A stretch of 64,000 bases of DNA, taken from assembly GCA_017460885.1 (NCBI GenBank), contig JAFUAB010000022.1, positions 103,422-167,421 of the forward strand. Reading direction: 5' to 3'. Under the pieces are notes generated by a model. That model was not told the DNA's origin. It saw only the letters and a program-made list of their open reading frames with translations, and searched no databases. Positions within the stretch are counted from its first letter, which is position 1, and each line of letters starts with the position of its first letter. The position numbers and the translations under genes were made by a program. Positions 25,001-30,719 of this stretch are shown piece by piece. This DNA comes from Lachnospiraceae bacterium (GTDB taxonomy: Bacteria; Bacillota; Clostridia; Lachnospirales; Lachnospiraceae).

Positions 25001-26133
25001 TGGACGGAGGTAAAGAACCTTATCTTACGGGTGAGAGTACAGACCACTTTAAGTGGATAGATGCGACCGGAGATGCCTGGAGCTTCCAGTTCTACGGTCT
25101 GCCCGCAGGACATAAATATACGATAGGAGAGACCGCTCAGGTACGCGGCTACCGCAAGGGAGTCGTGGATGCGACCGCAAACCGTATCACCAATACTCTG
25201 GACTTTACTCAGCTTACTGTGAGAAAGGTTTGGGACGACTCGGATAACGCATACGCATCAAGACCTGCAAACATCAGCTTCAGACTGCTTGCTAACGGCA
25301 GTCAGGCATCGGTACCCGGAGTCAATCCGATAGTAACATTAGGAAATGACAATGGTGCAAGCTATACCTGGAAGAACCTTCCGGTACTCGATAAGAAGGG
25401 GAACACGATCGCATATACGGCAGAAGAGATCAATGTCCCGGCAGGATATGCAGCTTCACTCAGTATATCCGGAACAACCGTTACGATAACCAACAGATTT
25501 ACGCCCGAATATACCTCACTTACGGTCAGAAAGGTATGGGATGATCAGAATGACAGTGCGAAGCTGAGACCTGCCGGCATTCAGGTAGCGCTTACCAGAA
25601 ACGGAACAGATGTGGAGACCGTTACTTTGAGCGCATCCAACAGCTGGAGCCATACATGGAATGATCTGCCGGTAGTATTGGCAGACGGGACCGGAAACAG
25701 GGTTTCCTACTCCGTAAGAGAGATCACCGGGATACCCGGATATTCGGTAACGGTCAGCGGAAGCGGTACCTCATATACCATAACCAACTACTACAGGCCG
25801 CCGTCAACACCGGACACACCTCCGACGACACCGGATACACCTCCGACGACACCGGATACACCGCCGTCAACACCGGATACACCTCCGTCAACGCCGGACA
25901 ATCCGCCTACTCCTACCCAGGAACCCTACAATATACCTGATGAGCCCACACCTCTCGCGGGTCTCTCGCAGGTACTCGGAGCAAGACGAGCAGCAGGTGG
26001 AGCCGTACTTGGCGCAAGGCGTTCGCCTCAGACAGGCGATCAGTCCAACGCCGCAGCCTTTATGGCGGCAATGGCAAGTGCCGGGGCTATGATGGGAGCA
26101 TGGTTCGCAATGCGCAAAAAGAGAAAAGGATAA
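10018..26133 (+). CDS. Giant wall-anchored adhesin with choice-of-anchor-A-like, pilin-like and 31 CnaB modules
   Basis: About 5371 residues, close to 0.6 MDa at an average residue mass. I start at ATG 10018 because GGAGAG lies seven bases upstream; an in-frame ATG at 9997 has no such site. Order: basic signal peptide ending near SVEAFA-AEEG; acidic linker (about 38-140); an N-terminal region with mixed beta folds; a choice-of-anchor-A-like module (about 710-1005, with GMVIAPKAHVTW and EWHF); a pilin-like region; one CnaB unit (about 1200-1300); two SpaA/prealbumin-like units (about 1306-1631); an FctA/Spy0128-like pilin unit (about 1635-1835, GTAHFGDIVYKFEGTYDYTIKE); 30 CnaB units (about 1845-5258); a TPDTPP linker; two VLGARR motifs; SPQTGD; a hydrophobic helix; and RKKRKG. 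It follows a paralogue and ends in its own terminator. Function as a surface adhesin or stalk is inferred. Confidence 0.9.
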   Translation: MKRRKTKLWKKMLVGFMSFTMFLGNLSSLSVEAFAAEEGLFDETEGSEDGVFIDSGDFDNVLTVSDGSELNASANEDFDSPLFNEDIENSPENEISDPDNDNTDPELTVEEAPESSDLQSDTDITADNDNPDDNDAAEEQVVPARSLYKLNVSVLDADGDPIPGYEDSVIPDFDGNLDLTNRLDPPIRVENYNFVEAKLGNNVIESLCKNDEGYISSLISGGETYTIDLDVDLDLYYESKYQVTELKATIVDEFGDTVDDKLSDMDLPSFNDEDILVLDDPGLPPVENVKVRSGLFRSVKYTYVKASYDGKTIKALRTQPAVKGEGNYYAYTVDGTEWTYFDKDSTILFEYTDGKKSVYTYEDSKVAVTATLQHANAVPDDAYFAVTPVVKGSSYDVDSYIDALNKEAVPENASAGFEYSMDNTLLYDIAFYTDETKSEEIQPADGMVKIEMQFLKNQLKDELDASADSGLLVNHLSLDESVLTDAGTTAAAEVRSDDISVETIDANVSVSDGSVEFKTESFSIYTITDIGDDIAGQIVIDYDFAPDTLPLGVIFISGSNNPNAHVILKLADYLQGDKVMITSEGLARTNVGGLESGVTYSIELWKAVSSEKYNSFNPDNNFEKNDFSRVIYNSYNFDRTYQVKEGTDEWGQDTYSYYTENVTAEPQNSGIIDMYSYSMPASGEVSDGTIRITATRVPVNDKVIPATILRDAVNFGVVANTYENVNDTQSNFATKLYIGGNDVGADMSNNPGTTYIAEFSGTGLNIRNNLGSSALLIGCNVSQTTEQDTARLYTVPDKDGQPYTIYDKSKKADVINVGKDTVNRKIDNLISGVSIPAGNKVVLPKATLASGDPEYYLDTTSLPDGTIHFDLDNSTGAEGKSLYEVWSTSQKVYIKKNPDQTLIFHSNQSQITLCEYNVYDWSNGKYETSASPTTSGDKNERLLNNVASTMVFDFPNASTLDFASAITGMVIAPKAHVTWSTACCGWLICDYAEGRGEWHFVSQDVPSVTDDHTTLKLDIVKTLIDDNVPSGETNIDSLWPEEGFKFRITKYAAGSIEGDQNGYEVMHDVNKIPDLDGMVNGEKIVTITKDQAGKKVTVGTHDFTGSEEWEKTSLTYEDHRYYAFMYKVEELPCGNSDIEPYPTNTYFVKFFINIRQVVNGDDIKYYVWVDGPHVSGTVLVSNSCIPKDIEFENHYNPEHRNINVTKNWSDGNNNHSNDSVIVQLTVKEQDGYKDVPGQTAVLNAANNWSATYSNLLFDKEYSVREVSVNGKVVQNSRVMVGSKEYITNVSGNAVDGFAVTNSSSGNGTLRIRKEISSEDKSLFSNYFYNLYFEVYDADTKALVAASKPGSTTSKDAASRGDYEGGGWFRVSNLPYGNYYIVEKIKGEANDSVACIGNEVLVATYYKSLRAGDNEGFAEGGTKSDTAGTTGTFVFNQDTSRLNLRNEYKPTGNLRIHKIVVNDFGSANVRNKKDSILNSVIFRLTNTADSNAYITFKGFATTRKDRKNGYAVGHGTLKGRTFDVEYNENAQWTIFNVPKGDYVVDEVADGFTFAYDEETNKSNVISESTFSRITHYGVTTDENRSSTIYCSEGDNVRVKSAVQCAQNVNPQIATVGGDVQTVQVCNFYSNPLTPVSVTKKYPGWSNGTNPDKTFDFEIIAGNNTAHDSEGNPVSVSTPMPTDTTVSVSGNESGIGTAHFGDIVYKFEGTYDYTIKEVIPASGKEITDPRTGRTAFLGNDGIIYDLREIKVTVSVSQCRTEFNKAANIKGTLTELDGKYIEYKEIFYYLGADVVYKENGETVATTSMRLPDKFNTADSNSVKSYIETTAWTHMDSRSWLFSNDDEELISISGTKVWDDANNQDGLRDNIVFTLTSNDPGFATQTRTISKDSTNLSTISKDSTDLTWSFENLPKYNSAGQLINYTVEETTQIDGYSTTVNDNNGNTITVNGENGNTSEVEFKNTHTPQSTSITVVKKWEDKNNQDGKRPDAVMVTLMANGTAEGDAVKLEDNNQWTHTWKDLPVYQGGVAIAYTVEESAVNSGDLEGYSLTPSTATSNDGTTITLTNTYSPETVRLNGKKIWKDALNEGTENEIQDADRIRPDSVTIIIKDGDYVIGRTTASKETGWAWSYPAEGETLDKFRDGQIINYTIEEVAVPEYSATYDGYDITNTHNPARIDIPVTKEWKDNNDQDGVRPAFVTIRLLKNNVDTGKTVTLNEDNHWSDSFTNLEEYEFVRNTDGTLAKNTITYSVEEVGAESDSITFNNAIYTVSVSVSAETGFTVTNTHTPEETEKPAVKVWDDDKDRDGCRPDSIKLQLYADTGVNGTDVPVGDPVTVSPGSKHGEENKTKVSSDESGRDTWTYTFTGLDKYRRILGEDGKPVGDPVEIRYTIKEIVDEATAKKYNLAVVDGETMSVDPVYSEDHLTVTNIHIPETTEIEIKKVWDDASDQDGIRPDRVKLQLYADGEAKGEPIVLSPGSNGVSISEDGNTWSYRISGLTRFSGNKHDNGNPVPISYTIEEITVDTTTDPATDLLKGYTPSKMNGHSIKNSHTPETVSIPVKKIWNDEHNIAGLRPSKITIKLWQDEVVEDGKPYETHELSGGLTDEAWTYTFTDLPKYKTVTENGQKTGGHEIKYIVTEEGYNTDHYTANASEIDTLATDGYYTFNNSYKVEYVSVEGKKVWNDSSNAHNSRPGSIELKLYKTIGTSEEKQLVDTYTITPSANDAEQDEWSWTIDSFTKTDKDSGITHILLKYENGKRVHYSVEETPVDNYDTPVVVSGKEDTESGNVSEVKITNTYNPGSKSVSVHKTWDDSNDQDGKRPQSITVYLIKRYADSKETIVTQSEELNAGNAWSYTWENLPTRYSNRDVEYVVDEAQISVPDKYTSIVDGYEITNTYIPETINISGTKVWDDDDNRDGKRRNAVINLYKNVYTTDESGQKTVQKVFVGSDIAYIYGAEEKPADKPVDTWAFNNLPKYDKGEEIEYFVSEEPIDSYTTTANKSFVSEADKEIRVSGESVKNITFTNTHVTYKTSVPVTKIWDDNRDQDGKRPDEVTINLLANGKLVTSHDLTVEDMESAQNTSVWTYTFGKTSDGKDTLPIYENGKKIEYTIEEVINGSEVDGESESVKKYVLGKDNVKYYVTQNDKTITNTYTPELIDIPVTKTWDDKENQDGIRPEKITLTLYAGNEEVRSETISGTEDVWSYTFKDLPKYANRTAIVYRVEESGQNSKVRDGETGYTLSFKEGSKFNLVNEHTPETTSVKGSKIWEDVGDQDGGRPESITVNLLVNGKTVDSKTVTSANEWKFEFTGLPKYANGRLITYTVEEDGAEGGQISFASGNDPQRQVEYIVTLDGYNITNTHKPETTEVSVTKVWEDDDNRAGKRPDNIKVSLYKGNELVSYKAEDAQEAVTEITLNESNHWTYTFTDLPKYDGGIEIAYSVKEKGDLPAGYSKSVTNEGNAFTITNTYAPDKVSVSGVKVWNDSYTDAFGNKTDNADGLRPDKVIVVLKADGQTVKTIETNATKHWAWEFTGLDKYKAGSHGEEIVYTVDEETVSTGYSRTIGNSILKDENGDAVKDDEGNSVIVPNEWVITNTHVPVRTSVEVEKIWQDNDDQDGGRPGSITVQLYADGQAVEGRTAELNAGNNWKASFTDLKKYSDGVSVPINYTIRETGTSTETDGNETKEYVTFSRNDKSYKYYVTTDGGLTESGDRYVYSITNEYTPETTSVKVTKIWDDGNDQDKLRPDSIVIKLFADNELKESKTITGASIDENGNWTCEFTDLPKYKTVTENEITTGGHSITYTVQEEKVSVTRRNGQTVDYSASVTGNMITGYTITNSYEPEKISIEGIKTWKDGEDQDGIRPDSVIIVVTDNKSHKEAGKVTSTKENNWKWKIEGLDRYHDGEPASYTVAEYDTISEKVTDETTGEEKTVLRAKDRNGNASYVVSSGRTGSLDTSSGNISDVEFVNTYVPRTVDLAGKKFWADASDQDGKRPESIIIDILKVYGEGENRTEKLVKSITVSKPEGQTVNEWSWEEKGLPENEILEDADGRTGGHRINYTVRERISGKDENGEYIFGNDSAKYYVSQSGNDITNTYTPTTVDIEGTKTWIDDNNAENKRLSSITIRLWKPDSTSGTGISEAAHKTVTADDGWSWKFEKLPEYESGQKITYTISEDSVEDYTATVDGSNVINTYTPGKTGVTVTKTWSDDDDRDGIRPGSLKVTLYANGVEKTDITPVIAKAGNVWTYTYNDLDKVDADGKVIKYTVSEEKVEGYNNGEAAVPTTTDEKYGCSWSLTNRHDVEKISVRGSKIWSDSGDQDGYRPGSINITLTGTVGGETVFAETKNVSGTGSSWSWSFDDLYKYYKGKPIDYSVTEDYTLPEGAPAGAYRLTTPQSELTASAAEADAEGILKFTLKNEHDIETTGLSGSKIWRDNDDQDGLRPASVTIQLMADNVEMAGKTVTLPINDKWDYEFKNLPKNRAGKSGEAVVYSVTEKEVPAGYRSEPDGSNIINTHIPDTTDVTVTKFWDDDGNRDGIRPDSVEIQLYAGDEKYGDPVVIQAVDNWTYTFRGLPLNKDGAAIQYNVKEVSVRDKNGDTTTYKAKYDNRNNTDIKVTNIHTPEAVNLTIEKNWIGEPAVNTVNVRVIGKVGDKVVVGGDGSPIRGVLNDVNGWKLTISGTRVSGDTTTIVLPRYYENRQLITYYVIEDTDVSYIQTDASGKALSADKNETAFVEKSGRLIAELYNMSLTSLQVTKIWKNDPGFFGGGKVEVGLVRTIGTDSTIIEKVELNKANSWSHVFEDLPVFDASGNKYGYRVKELTDLTGEGYAEPSDNYSDKIEGYPDNKAEIVNELTPLTLKLQKEWYADTESARPAQIKVEILTNVQTGTTTTSVFDRIKKVFGVDSDKWYRYGDPVTLTAADGWKAEVKDLPRYVMVGNEAVEVSYAVAELEVPDGYSSSTAVKGDTAIIMNTGDTAVSGFKVWDDDSNVMGYRPDSASFAKVIALYMDGGKEPYLTGESTDHFKWIDATGDAWSFQFYGLPAGHKYTIGETAQVRGYRKGVVDATANRITNTLDFTQLTVRKVWDDSDNAYASRPANISFRLLANGSQASVPGVNPIVTLGNDNGASYTWKNLPVLDKKGNTIAYTAEEINVPAGYAASLSISGTTVTITNRFTPEYTSLTVRKVWDDQNDSAKLRPAGIQVALTRNGTDVETVTLSASNSWSHTWNDLPVVLADGTGNRVSYSVREITGIPGYSVTVSGSGTSYTITNYYRPPSTPDTPPTTPDTPPTTPDTPPSTPDTPPSTPDNPPTPTQEPYNIPDEPTPLAGLSQVLGARRAAGGAVLGARRSPQTGDQSNAAAFMAAMASAGAMMGAWFAMRKKRKG
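15550..25795 (+). repeat. Array of 30 contiguous CnaB-type units
   Basis: Counted by the strand K-x-W-x-D and the following Asp-rich RP loop. One further unit (13609-13925) stands alone upstream of the SpaA-like modules, giving 31 in the protein. Two units (near 16240 and 20430) have insertions in the Asp-rich loop. The last six match the last six units of the preceding giant gene. Confidence 0.85.
25803..25910 (+). repeat. Heptapeptide TPDTPP linker repeat
   Basis: About five 21-bp units encoding variants of [ST]-T-P-D-T-P-P between the CnaB array and the sorting signal. The sequence is unlike the TPTP/GG linker of the upstream paralogue, although both flanks are alike. Confidence 0.8.
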
Positions 26134-26148
26134 ACGATAAGTTTCTCG

Positions 26149-26180
26149 GGGGCTGTCTTAGGACAGCCCCTTATATTTTT
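26149..26180 (+). terminator. Rho-independent terminator of second giant gene
   Basis: GGGGCTGTC, loop TTAG, GACAGCCCC, then a T-rich tail, 15 bases after the stop codon. It is the same stem as the terminator at 9741. Confidence 0.88.
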
Positions 26181-26277
26181 CACCAAAAAAACATACTTTT
26201 TTGAGATAGAATAGTGTATACTATAAGAGTTGCGTATAATGCGCGGTTAGTAATGAATGATTTGAGGAGTAAAAGTT

Positions 26278-27579
26278 ATGAGTGCAGAAGAAATCAAAGA
26301 AAAGATTGAAGATGCAGGAGAAAATGTATCAGAGGCCGTAAAGGAAAAGGCTGAGGAAGTCAAGGCAGATGTCAAGGATGACGGCAAGAGCAATTCGCAG
26401 CGTAAGCGTGAGCAGCGCAAAAAGGAAGTAGCCAGTGCAAGACGCAAAGCCAGGACCGCTACCGCGGTATGGTGGGTTCTGGGAGCAGTTGTTGCCGCTC
26501 TTGTGATATGGGGAATAAGTGTTCTTGTCATCAGACAGCTCAATAAGGTGGCGCCGATCGATGATTATTCGACTGGTCTTGAAGCCAATGGATATATAAC
26601 GGGCGTTACCGCATCTGATAAGGTTGAGCTTCCCGACTATAAGAACATATCCATTCCTTATTCCGAGATCGAGTATACCGATGAGAGCATCGATTCCGAC
26701 ATTGACAGTGAACTCAGCAATCATGAAGAGATTTCCACAGATCCTTCTCTCAAGGTGGAAGACGGTGACAAGGTCAATATTTCGTTCGTGGGAACTGTAG
26801 ACGGTGTTGAATTTGACGGAGGTTCATCCGATTCATACGATCTGACCATCGGCTCCGGTTCATTTATAGATGATTTTGAACAGCAGCTGATCGGATATTC
26901 CACGGGAGATGATGTTGAGGTTAATGTTACTTTCCCCGATGACTATTCCAATGCCTCTGTTGCAGGCAAGGATGCCGTATTTATGGTTAATATCAAGGGT
27001 ATTTACGATGCTCCGGAGCTTACGGATGAATTTGTTGCCGCACATGTAAATGATGAGATCGAAGATGCCGAGATCAAGACGGTTCAGGAGTACAGGGATT
27101 ATCTGAGAAAAACCCATGAAGACGACAACATCAAGGATTATGTGAAGAATTACCTGATAGACAATACCAACGTTAAGTCGTATCCTTCCAAATACGTAAA
27201 GATCCTCAAGGGCATCAAGAGATACGATGATGAGCAGTCCTACGAATACATGAATCAGATGTATCAGTCTTATTACGGATACTCCGTATATGAGTCATTT
27301 GAGGACTATACCGGCACTACCATGACCGAATATTTCAATGATCTGACGGATCAGGCTAAGGATACAGCCAAGGAGAACATGATCTATCAGGCTATAGTTG
27401 AGAAAGAGGGTGCCGTAGCCGATGCAGCGTATTATAAGGCTTACCTGACATCTGAGGGCAATGATGAGACCTATTATGATACACAGGTAGAGACCTCCGG
27501 TGAGCCTTTTGTTCTTCAGCAGGCAATACAGCAGAAGGCACTTGAGATCGCAGTTGCCGGAGCCACTGTTCAGAAGTAA
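26278..27579 (+). CDS. Membrane-anchored FKBP-type peptidyl-prolyl isomerase / trigger-factor-like foldase
   Basis: 433 residues; GAGGAG lies just upstream of the ATG. The first 60 residues are charged and helical (KEKAEEVKADVKDD and RKREQRKKEVA), then one membrane helix (about 63-85), so the bulk is outside the cell. Residues about 158-242 form an FKBP fold (VEDGDKVNISFVGTVDG, FDGG, GSGSFIDDFEQQLIG, VTFPDDY). The C-terminal half is alpha-helical and resembles the C-terminal arm of trigger factor. Expected role: proline isomerisation and chaperoning of exported proteins. It lies directly behind the giant adhesin genes but is separated by a terminator, so a dedicated link is only inference. 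glyA starts 28 bases later with no terminator between, suggesting co-transcription. Confidence 0.8.
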   Translation: MSAEEIKEKIEDAGENVSEAVKEKAEEVKADVKDDGKSNSQRKREQRKKEVASARRKARTATAVWWVLGAVVAALVIWGISVLVIRQLNKVAPIDDYSTGLEANGYITGVTASDKVELPDYKNISIPYSEIEYTDESIDSDIDSELSNHEEISTDPSLKVEDGDKVNISFVGTVDGVEFDGGSSDSYDLTIGSGSFIDDFEQQLIGYSTGDDVEVNVTFPDDYSNASVAGKDAVFMVNIKGIYDAPELTDEFVAAHVNDEIEDAEIKTVQEYRDYLRKTHEDDNIKDYVKNYLIDNTNVKSYPSKYVKILKGIKRYDDEQSYEYMNQMYQSYYGYSVYESFEDYTGTTMTEYFNDLTDQAKDTAKENMIYQAIVEKEGAVADAAYYKAYLTSEGNDETYYDTQVETSGEPFVLQQAIQQKALEIAVAGATVQK

Positions 27580-27607
27580 GTTTAACCGTTTATGAGGAGA
27601 GAAAGAG

Positions 27608-28846
27608 ATGTATTCATTGGATGAAGTAAGGAACATTGATCCTGAGATCGCAGATGCGATCGTAGCTGAGCAGGAGCGTCAGAACAGTCATATCGAGCTG
27701 ATCGCCAGCGAGAACTGGGTAAGCAAGGCTGTTATGGCTGCAATGGGATCTCCGCTTACCAACAAGTATGCGGAAGGCTATCCCGGCAAACGTTATTACG
27801 GCGGATGTGAATGTGTAGACGTTGTAGAGGATCTGGCCAGGGAACGTGCAAAGAAGCTTTTTGGCGCCGAATATGCCAACGTACAGCCTCATTCAGGTGC
27901 CCAGGCAAATATGGCCGTATTCTTTGCGATCATGGAGCCCGGTGATACCTTCATGGGTATGAACCTGGATCATGGCGGACACCTTTCACACGGTTCACCG
28001 GTCAATTTTTCGGGTAAATACTTCAACTGCGTTCCTTACGGAGTAAATGACGAGGGATTCATCGATTATGATGAAGTCAGACGTATTGCGCTGGAATGCA
28101 AGCCCAAGCTGATAGTGGCAGGTGCTTCCGCGTACTGCAGGACCATAGATTTCAAGAGATTCAGAGAGATCGCCGACGAGGTGGGGGCAGTATTGATGGT
28201 TGATATCGCACATATCGCCGGACTCGTTGCCACAGGGCTTCATCCTTCACCGATCCCTTACGCTCATGTGACCACAACGACTACTCACAAGACCCTCAGA
28301 GGTCCCAGGGGAGGCCTGATCCTCTCCAGCGAGGAAGTAAACGCAAAGTATAACTTCAACAAGGCAATATTCCCGGGCATACAGGGAGGTCCTCTGATGC
28401 ATGTGATAGCAGCCAAGGCTGTATGCTTTAAGGAGGCTCTGGATCCTTTGTTCAAGGTTTATGCTCAGAATATCGTTGATAACGCTCAGGCTCTTTGCAA
28501 CGGACTGATGAGCAGGGATATCAAGATCGTATCGGGTGGCACGGATAACCATCTGATGCTGATGGATCTGACTCCCTATGAGCTTACAGGCAAGGTTGTG
28601 GAGAAGCAGCTTGATGAGGCTCATATCACCGCCAATAAGAATACGATACCCAATGATCCTCAGAAGCCTTTTGTGACCAGCGGTATCAGGCTCGGTACGC
28701 CCGCAGCCACCTCCCGTGGCTTAAAGACCGATGACTTTGATCAGGTAGCAGAGGCGATAAGCCTGGTAGTAAAAGAAGGAGAGACCGGTATTCCCAGGGC
28801 ACGTGCTATTATCGAGAAGCTTACCGCTAAATACCCTCTTATCTAA
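27608..28846 (+). CDS. glyA: Serine hydroxymethyltransferase
   Basis: 412 residues, the normal length. It makes glycine and 5,10-methylene-tetrahydrofolate from serine and tetrahydrofolate, and is cytosolic and PLP dependent. Seen directly: the N-terminal [33 protein letters not shown], the PLP-lysine motif [15 protein letters not shown] (Lys near residue 228), and the C-terminal [23 protein letters not shown] precedes the ATG. The TAA stop is the first base triplet of, or the target copy beside, a MITE-like repeat, and an independent terminator hairpin follows at 28984. Confidence 0.97.
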   Translation: MYSLDEVRNIDPEIADAIVAEQERQNSHIELIASENWVSKAVMAAMGSPLTNKYAEGYPGKRYYGGCECVDVVEDLARERAKKLFGAEYANVQPHSGAQANMAVFFAIMEPGDTFMGMNLDHGGHLSHGSPVNFSGKYFNCVPYGVNDEGFIDYDEVRRIALECKPKLIVAGASAYCRTIDFKRFREIADEVGAVLMVDIAHIAGLVATGLHPSPIPYAHVTTTTTHKTLRGPRGGLILSSEEVNAKYNFNKAIFPGIQGGPLMHVIAAKAVCFKEALDPLFKVYAQNIVDNAQALCNGLMSRDIKIVSGGTDNHLMLMDLTPYELTGKVVEKQLDEAHITANKNTIPNDPQKPFVTSGIRLGTPAATSRGLKTDDFDQVAEAISLVVKEGETGIPRARAIIEKLTAKYPLI

Positions 28847-28985
28847 GGAACTGTAGCGAATTAACTTAGTCATTTGACTTGTCTGCTTTCCCGATAGCTA
28901 CGTCAGATAGCCTCGCCGTAGCCCGGAAAGACTGATCAATTCCGACGAAGAACGTCAATAATGATGTTTGATATTGAAAAAATAA
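28847..28985 (+). mobile_element. MITE-like element, copy A (right end degenerate)
   Basis: The first 75 or so bases match the element at 58301 with about nine differences, starting GGAACTGTAGCGAATTAA immediately after the glyA stop TAA. The inner part is shorter and the right arm is hard to recognise, so the right boundary is uncertain. No coding capacity. Confidence 0.6.
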
Positions 28986-29019
28986 CGGATCCCATATCCG
29001 ATGGATAGGGATCCGTTTT
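28984..29019 (+). terminator. glyA terminator
   Basis: AACGGATCCC pairs with GGGATCCGTTT across a 14-base loop, with TTTTG at the end. Confidence 0.8.
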
Positions 29020-29065
29020 GTTGATGGATAGGAGACGAGATGCGGGGACGGTTCTCTACTTCTTG

Positions 29066-29590
29066 TTATGTAAACTGCTCCTTTCCGTTGTTCTCCTTCA
29101 TGCTCTTGAATATCATATCCAGATATATTTTGTGAGCGATGGTGACGGAGATATTGACCGAAAGCTTCTTCAAAATGGTGTCCTGAGCACCTGTCTGTAC
29201 ATCTTCCTCATCAAAAACAGTTCTCAGGATCTTCGGAAACTCATCACGGAAATATTCATATGCCTTCTCTGTCTCGCATTCGGAACGCTGCAGATTGATC
29301 ATAGCTGAGATATCCTCGAGAGAGAGCACATTCTTGGCAAGTGCGATATAGATCAGATATGCGATCTGATCCCTGCCGTACTGCTTTTTTACCGGATTGT
29401 CGATGATCTTTTTTTTGACATAATTGCTGATCATCGATCCGGTAAGTCCGGGCTCCTCCAGGGGGGAGAGTATTTCGTTTATGTATTTCGAGACCTGCTC
29501 CAGGAAGAGCCCTACATTGGGGATTTCCTGATATGCGGGCAGTCTGAAAGTATTGCATACGTTATTTAATTCTGATACGGCTTCGTTCAT
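29066..29590 (-). CDS. DUF1836 family protein
   Basis: 174 residues, all alpha-helical in appearance. The region LTGSMISNYVKKKII with YGRDQIAYLIYIALAKNVLSLEDISAMI is characteristic of DUF1836, a Firmicutes family with a MerR-like winged-helix character; its members have no firmly assigned role. AAAGGA lies about eight bases before the ATG. It is transcribed convergently with glyA and divergently from the HlyIII-type gene. A DNA-binding function is inference from the family. The overlapping plus-strand ORF (29018-29308) is not a gene. Confidence 0.8.
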   Translation of the reverse strand: MNEAVSELNNVCNTFRLPAYQEIPNVGLFLEQVSKYINEILSPLEEPGLTGSMISNYVKKKIIDNPVKKQYGRDQIAYLIYIALAKNVLSLEDISAMINLQRSECETEKAYEYFRDEFPKILRTVFDEEDVQTGAQDTILKKLSVNISVTIAHKIYLDMIFKSMKENNGKEQFT

Positions 29591-29628
29591 ATCGCGTCCT
29601 TTCTGATCAACAGTTTACTGTCATCTCA

Positions 29629-29658
29629 ATAATAACATAACATCCTATTGTGAGACAA
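29629..29658 (-). promoter_or_regulatory. Candidate promoter of the DUF1836 gene
   Basis: On the minus strand: TTGTCT, 18 bases, TATTAT, about 40 bases before the start codon. The -35 box overlaps the small inverted repeat ATTGT-GAG-ACAAT, a possible operator. Confidence 0.4.
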
Positions 29659-29690
29659 TAAAAAATGCGTGATGAGTTTTTAAAAAACCC

Positions 29691-29719
29691 TTGACAAAGA
29701 TTTTCAAACTACATAAAAT
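29691..29719 (+). promoter_or_regulatory. Sigma-A promoter of the HlyIII-type gene
   Basis: TTGACA, 17 bases, TAAAAT: a near-consensus promoter 53 bases before the start codon. Confidence 0.75.
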
Positions 29720-29771
29720 ACGGATAAAGAGTTATTCAAAAACCGATTAAAAGATATGAGGTACTTGACTT

Positions 29772-30521
29772 ATGGTTAATATTACTACATCTCAAATCAC
29801 CGATATGGAAAGCGTGAATACAGATCTCTCCGAATTAGGTGATGTCGCGATCAGGAAGCTGAACGCAGGCAGGACGTTATCCGGATTGAAGGACCCCGTC
29901 AGCTGCTTAACGCATCTGGCGGGGGCTGTAGCCGCACTGATATGCACGCCGCTGCTGCTGGCTCATGCGTGGACAGGCGGAGCAGGAGCCGGGGACATGG
30001 CGGCACTTTCGGTTTTTATGATCAGCATGATCCTGCTCTACAGTGCGAGTGCCTCTTATCACGGATTCAGACTGCAGGGCAGTAAAGGCATGGCATTGAA
30101 GAGATTTGACCATACCATGATATCCGTTCTGATCGCGGGTACATATACTCCTGTCTGTGTTTGTGCCATGAAGGAGCGGGGGAGGACATTGCTTGTCGTG
30201 ATCTGGATGCTTGCTTTCGCCGGAGTCATGTTTAAGCTGTTCTGGGTAACCTGTCCTAAATGGCTTTCCTCTACGATCTATATCGCCATGGGCTGGTCCG
30301 TCGTCTTTGCAATGCCTGTTCTGATAAACAGTGTGAGCATGCGTACACTGGTCTGGCTCTATGCGGGAGGTGTTATCTACACGATCGGGGGAGTCATATA
30401 TGCATTGAAGCTTATAGATTTTAATTCAAGGGATTCCCTGTGGGGATCACACGAGATCTTTCATCTGTTTGTACTTGGAGGAAGCATCTGTCATTTTATA
30501 TGCATTTATCAGATGTTCTGA
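29772..30521 (+). CDS. Hemolysin III / PAQR family membrane protein
   Basis: 249 residues with seven predicted membrane helices. Family signatures are visible: DPVSCLTHLAGAVAAL near residue 40, the ASASYHGF motif with its conserved His, FDHTMISVLIAGTYTPVC, and a C-terminal GSHEIFHLFVLGGSICHF. The conserved His and Asp residues correspond to the metal site known in PAQR/CREST membrane hydrolases. An N-terminal extension of about 35 residues is soluble. GAGGT sits before the ATG. Despite the name, members need not be haemolytic. Single-gene unit with its own promoter. Confidence 0.88.
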   Translation: MVNITTSQITDMESVNTDLSELGDVAIRKLNAGRTLSGLKDPVSCLTHLAGAVAALICTPLLLAHAWTGGAGAGDMAALSVFMISMILLYSASASYHGFRLQGSKGMALKRFDHTMISVLIAGTYTPVCVCAMKERGRTLLVVIWMLAFAGVMFKLFWVTCPKWLSSTIYIAMGWSVVFAMPVLINSVSMRTLVWLYAGGVIYTIGGVIYALKLIDFNSRDSLWGSHEIFHLFVLGGSICHFICIYQMF

Positions 30522-30535
30522 CAGAAAGGTTCACA

Positions 30536-30664
30536 ACCGGATCGATTATAGGTAAACGTTGTTAAAGCGCTTCCCGCGCGGCACAAAGCGCCCTCTGCCG
30601 ATCCGATAATGGACAGATATATCGGATACCGGACCAACCTCGCAGGTCTGTATCATATGAAAAT
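30536..30664 (+). other. Structured intergenic region downstream of the HlyIII-type gene
   Basis: No ORF. Two hairpins are visible: GCGCTT with AAAGCGC (30567-30591), and CCG-ATCCGATA with TATCGGAT-CCGG (30598-30632). They precede a terminator, so this may be a structured 3' end or a small RNA. No upstream promoter was found. Confidence 0.4.
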
Positions 30665-30719
30665 GGCGAAGCAATAGGGGAACAGTTGATTAAACGGGTT
30701 TCCTGGCTTCGTCTTTTTC
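30665..30719 (+). terminator. Probable terminator
   Basis: CGAAGC pairs with GCTTCG, with inner GGGGAA against TTTCCT, followed by TCTTTTT. The loop is long (about 16 bases). Confidence 0.5.

Noticed and set aside
1-26133. CRISPR-like or satellite DNA in the repeated region
   Set aside because: The repeats are protein domains of 90-120 codons in one open frame with diverged DNA; there are no short direct repeats with unique spacers.
29018-29308. Plus-strand ORF
   Set aside because: It lies opposite the DUF1836 gene, which has family motifs and a ribosome site; the plus-strand product has none.
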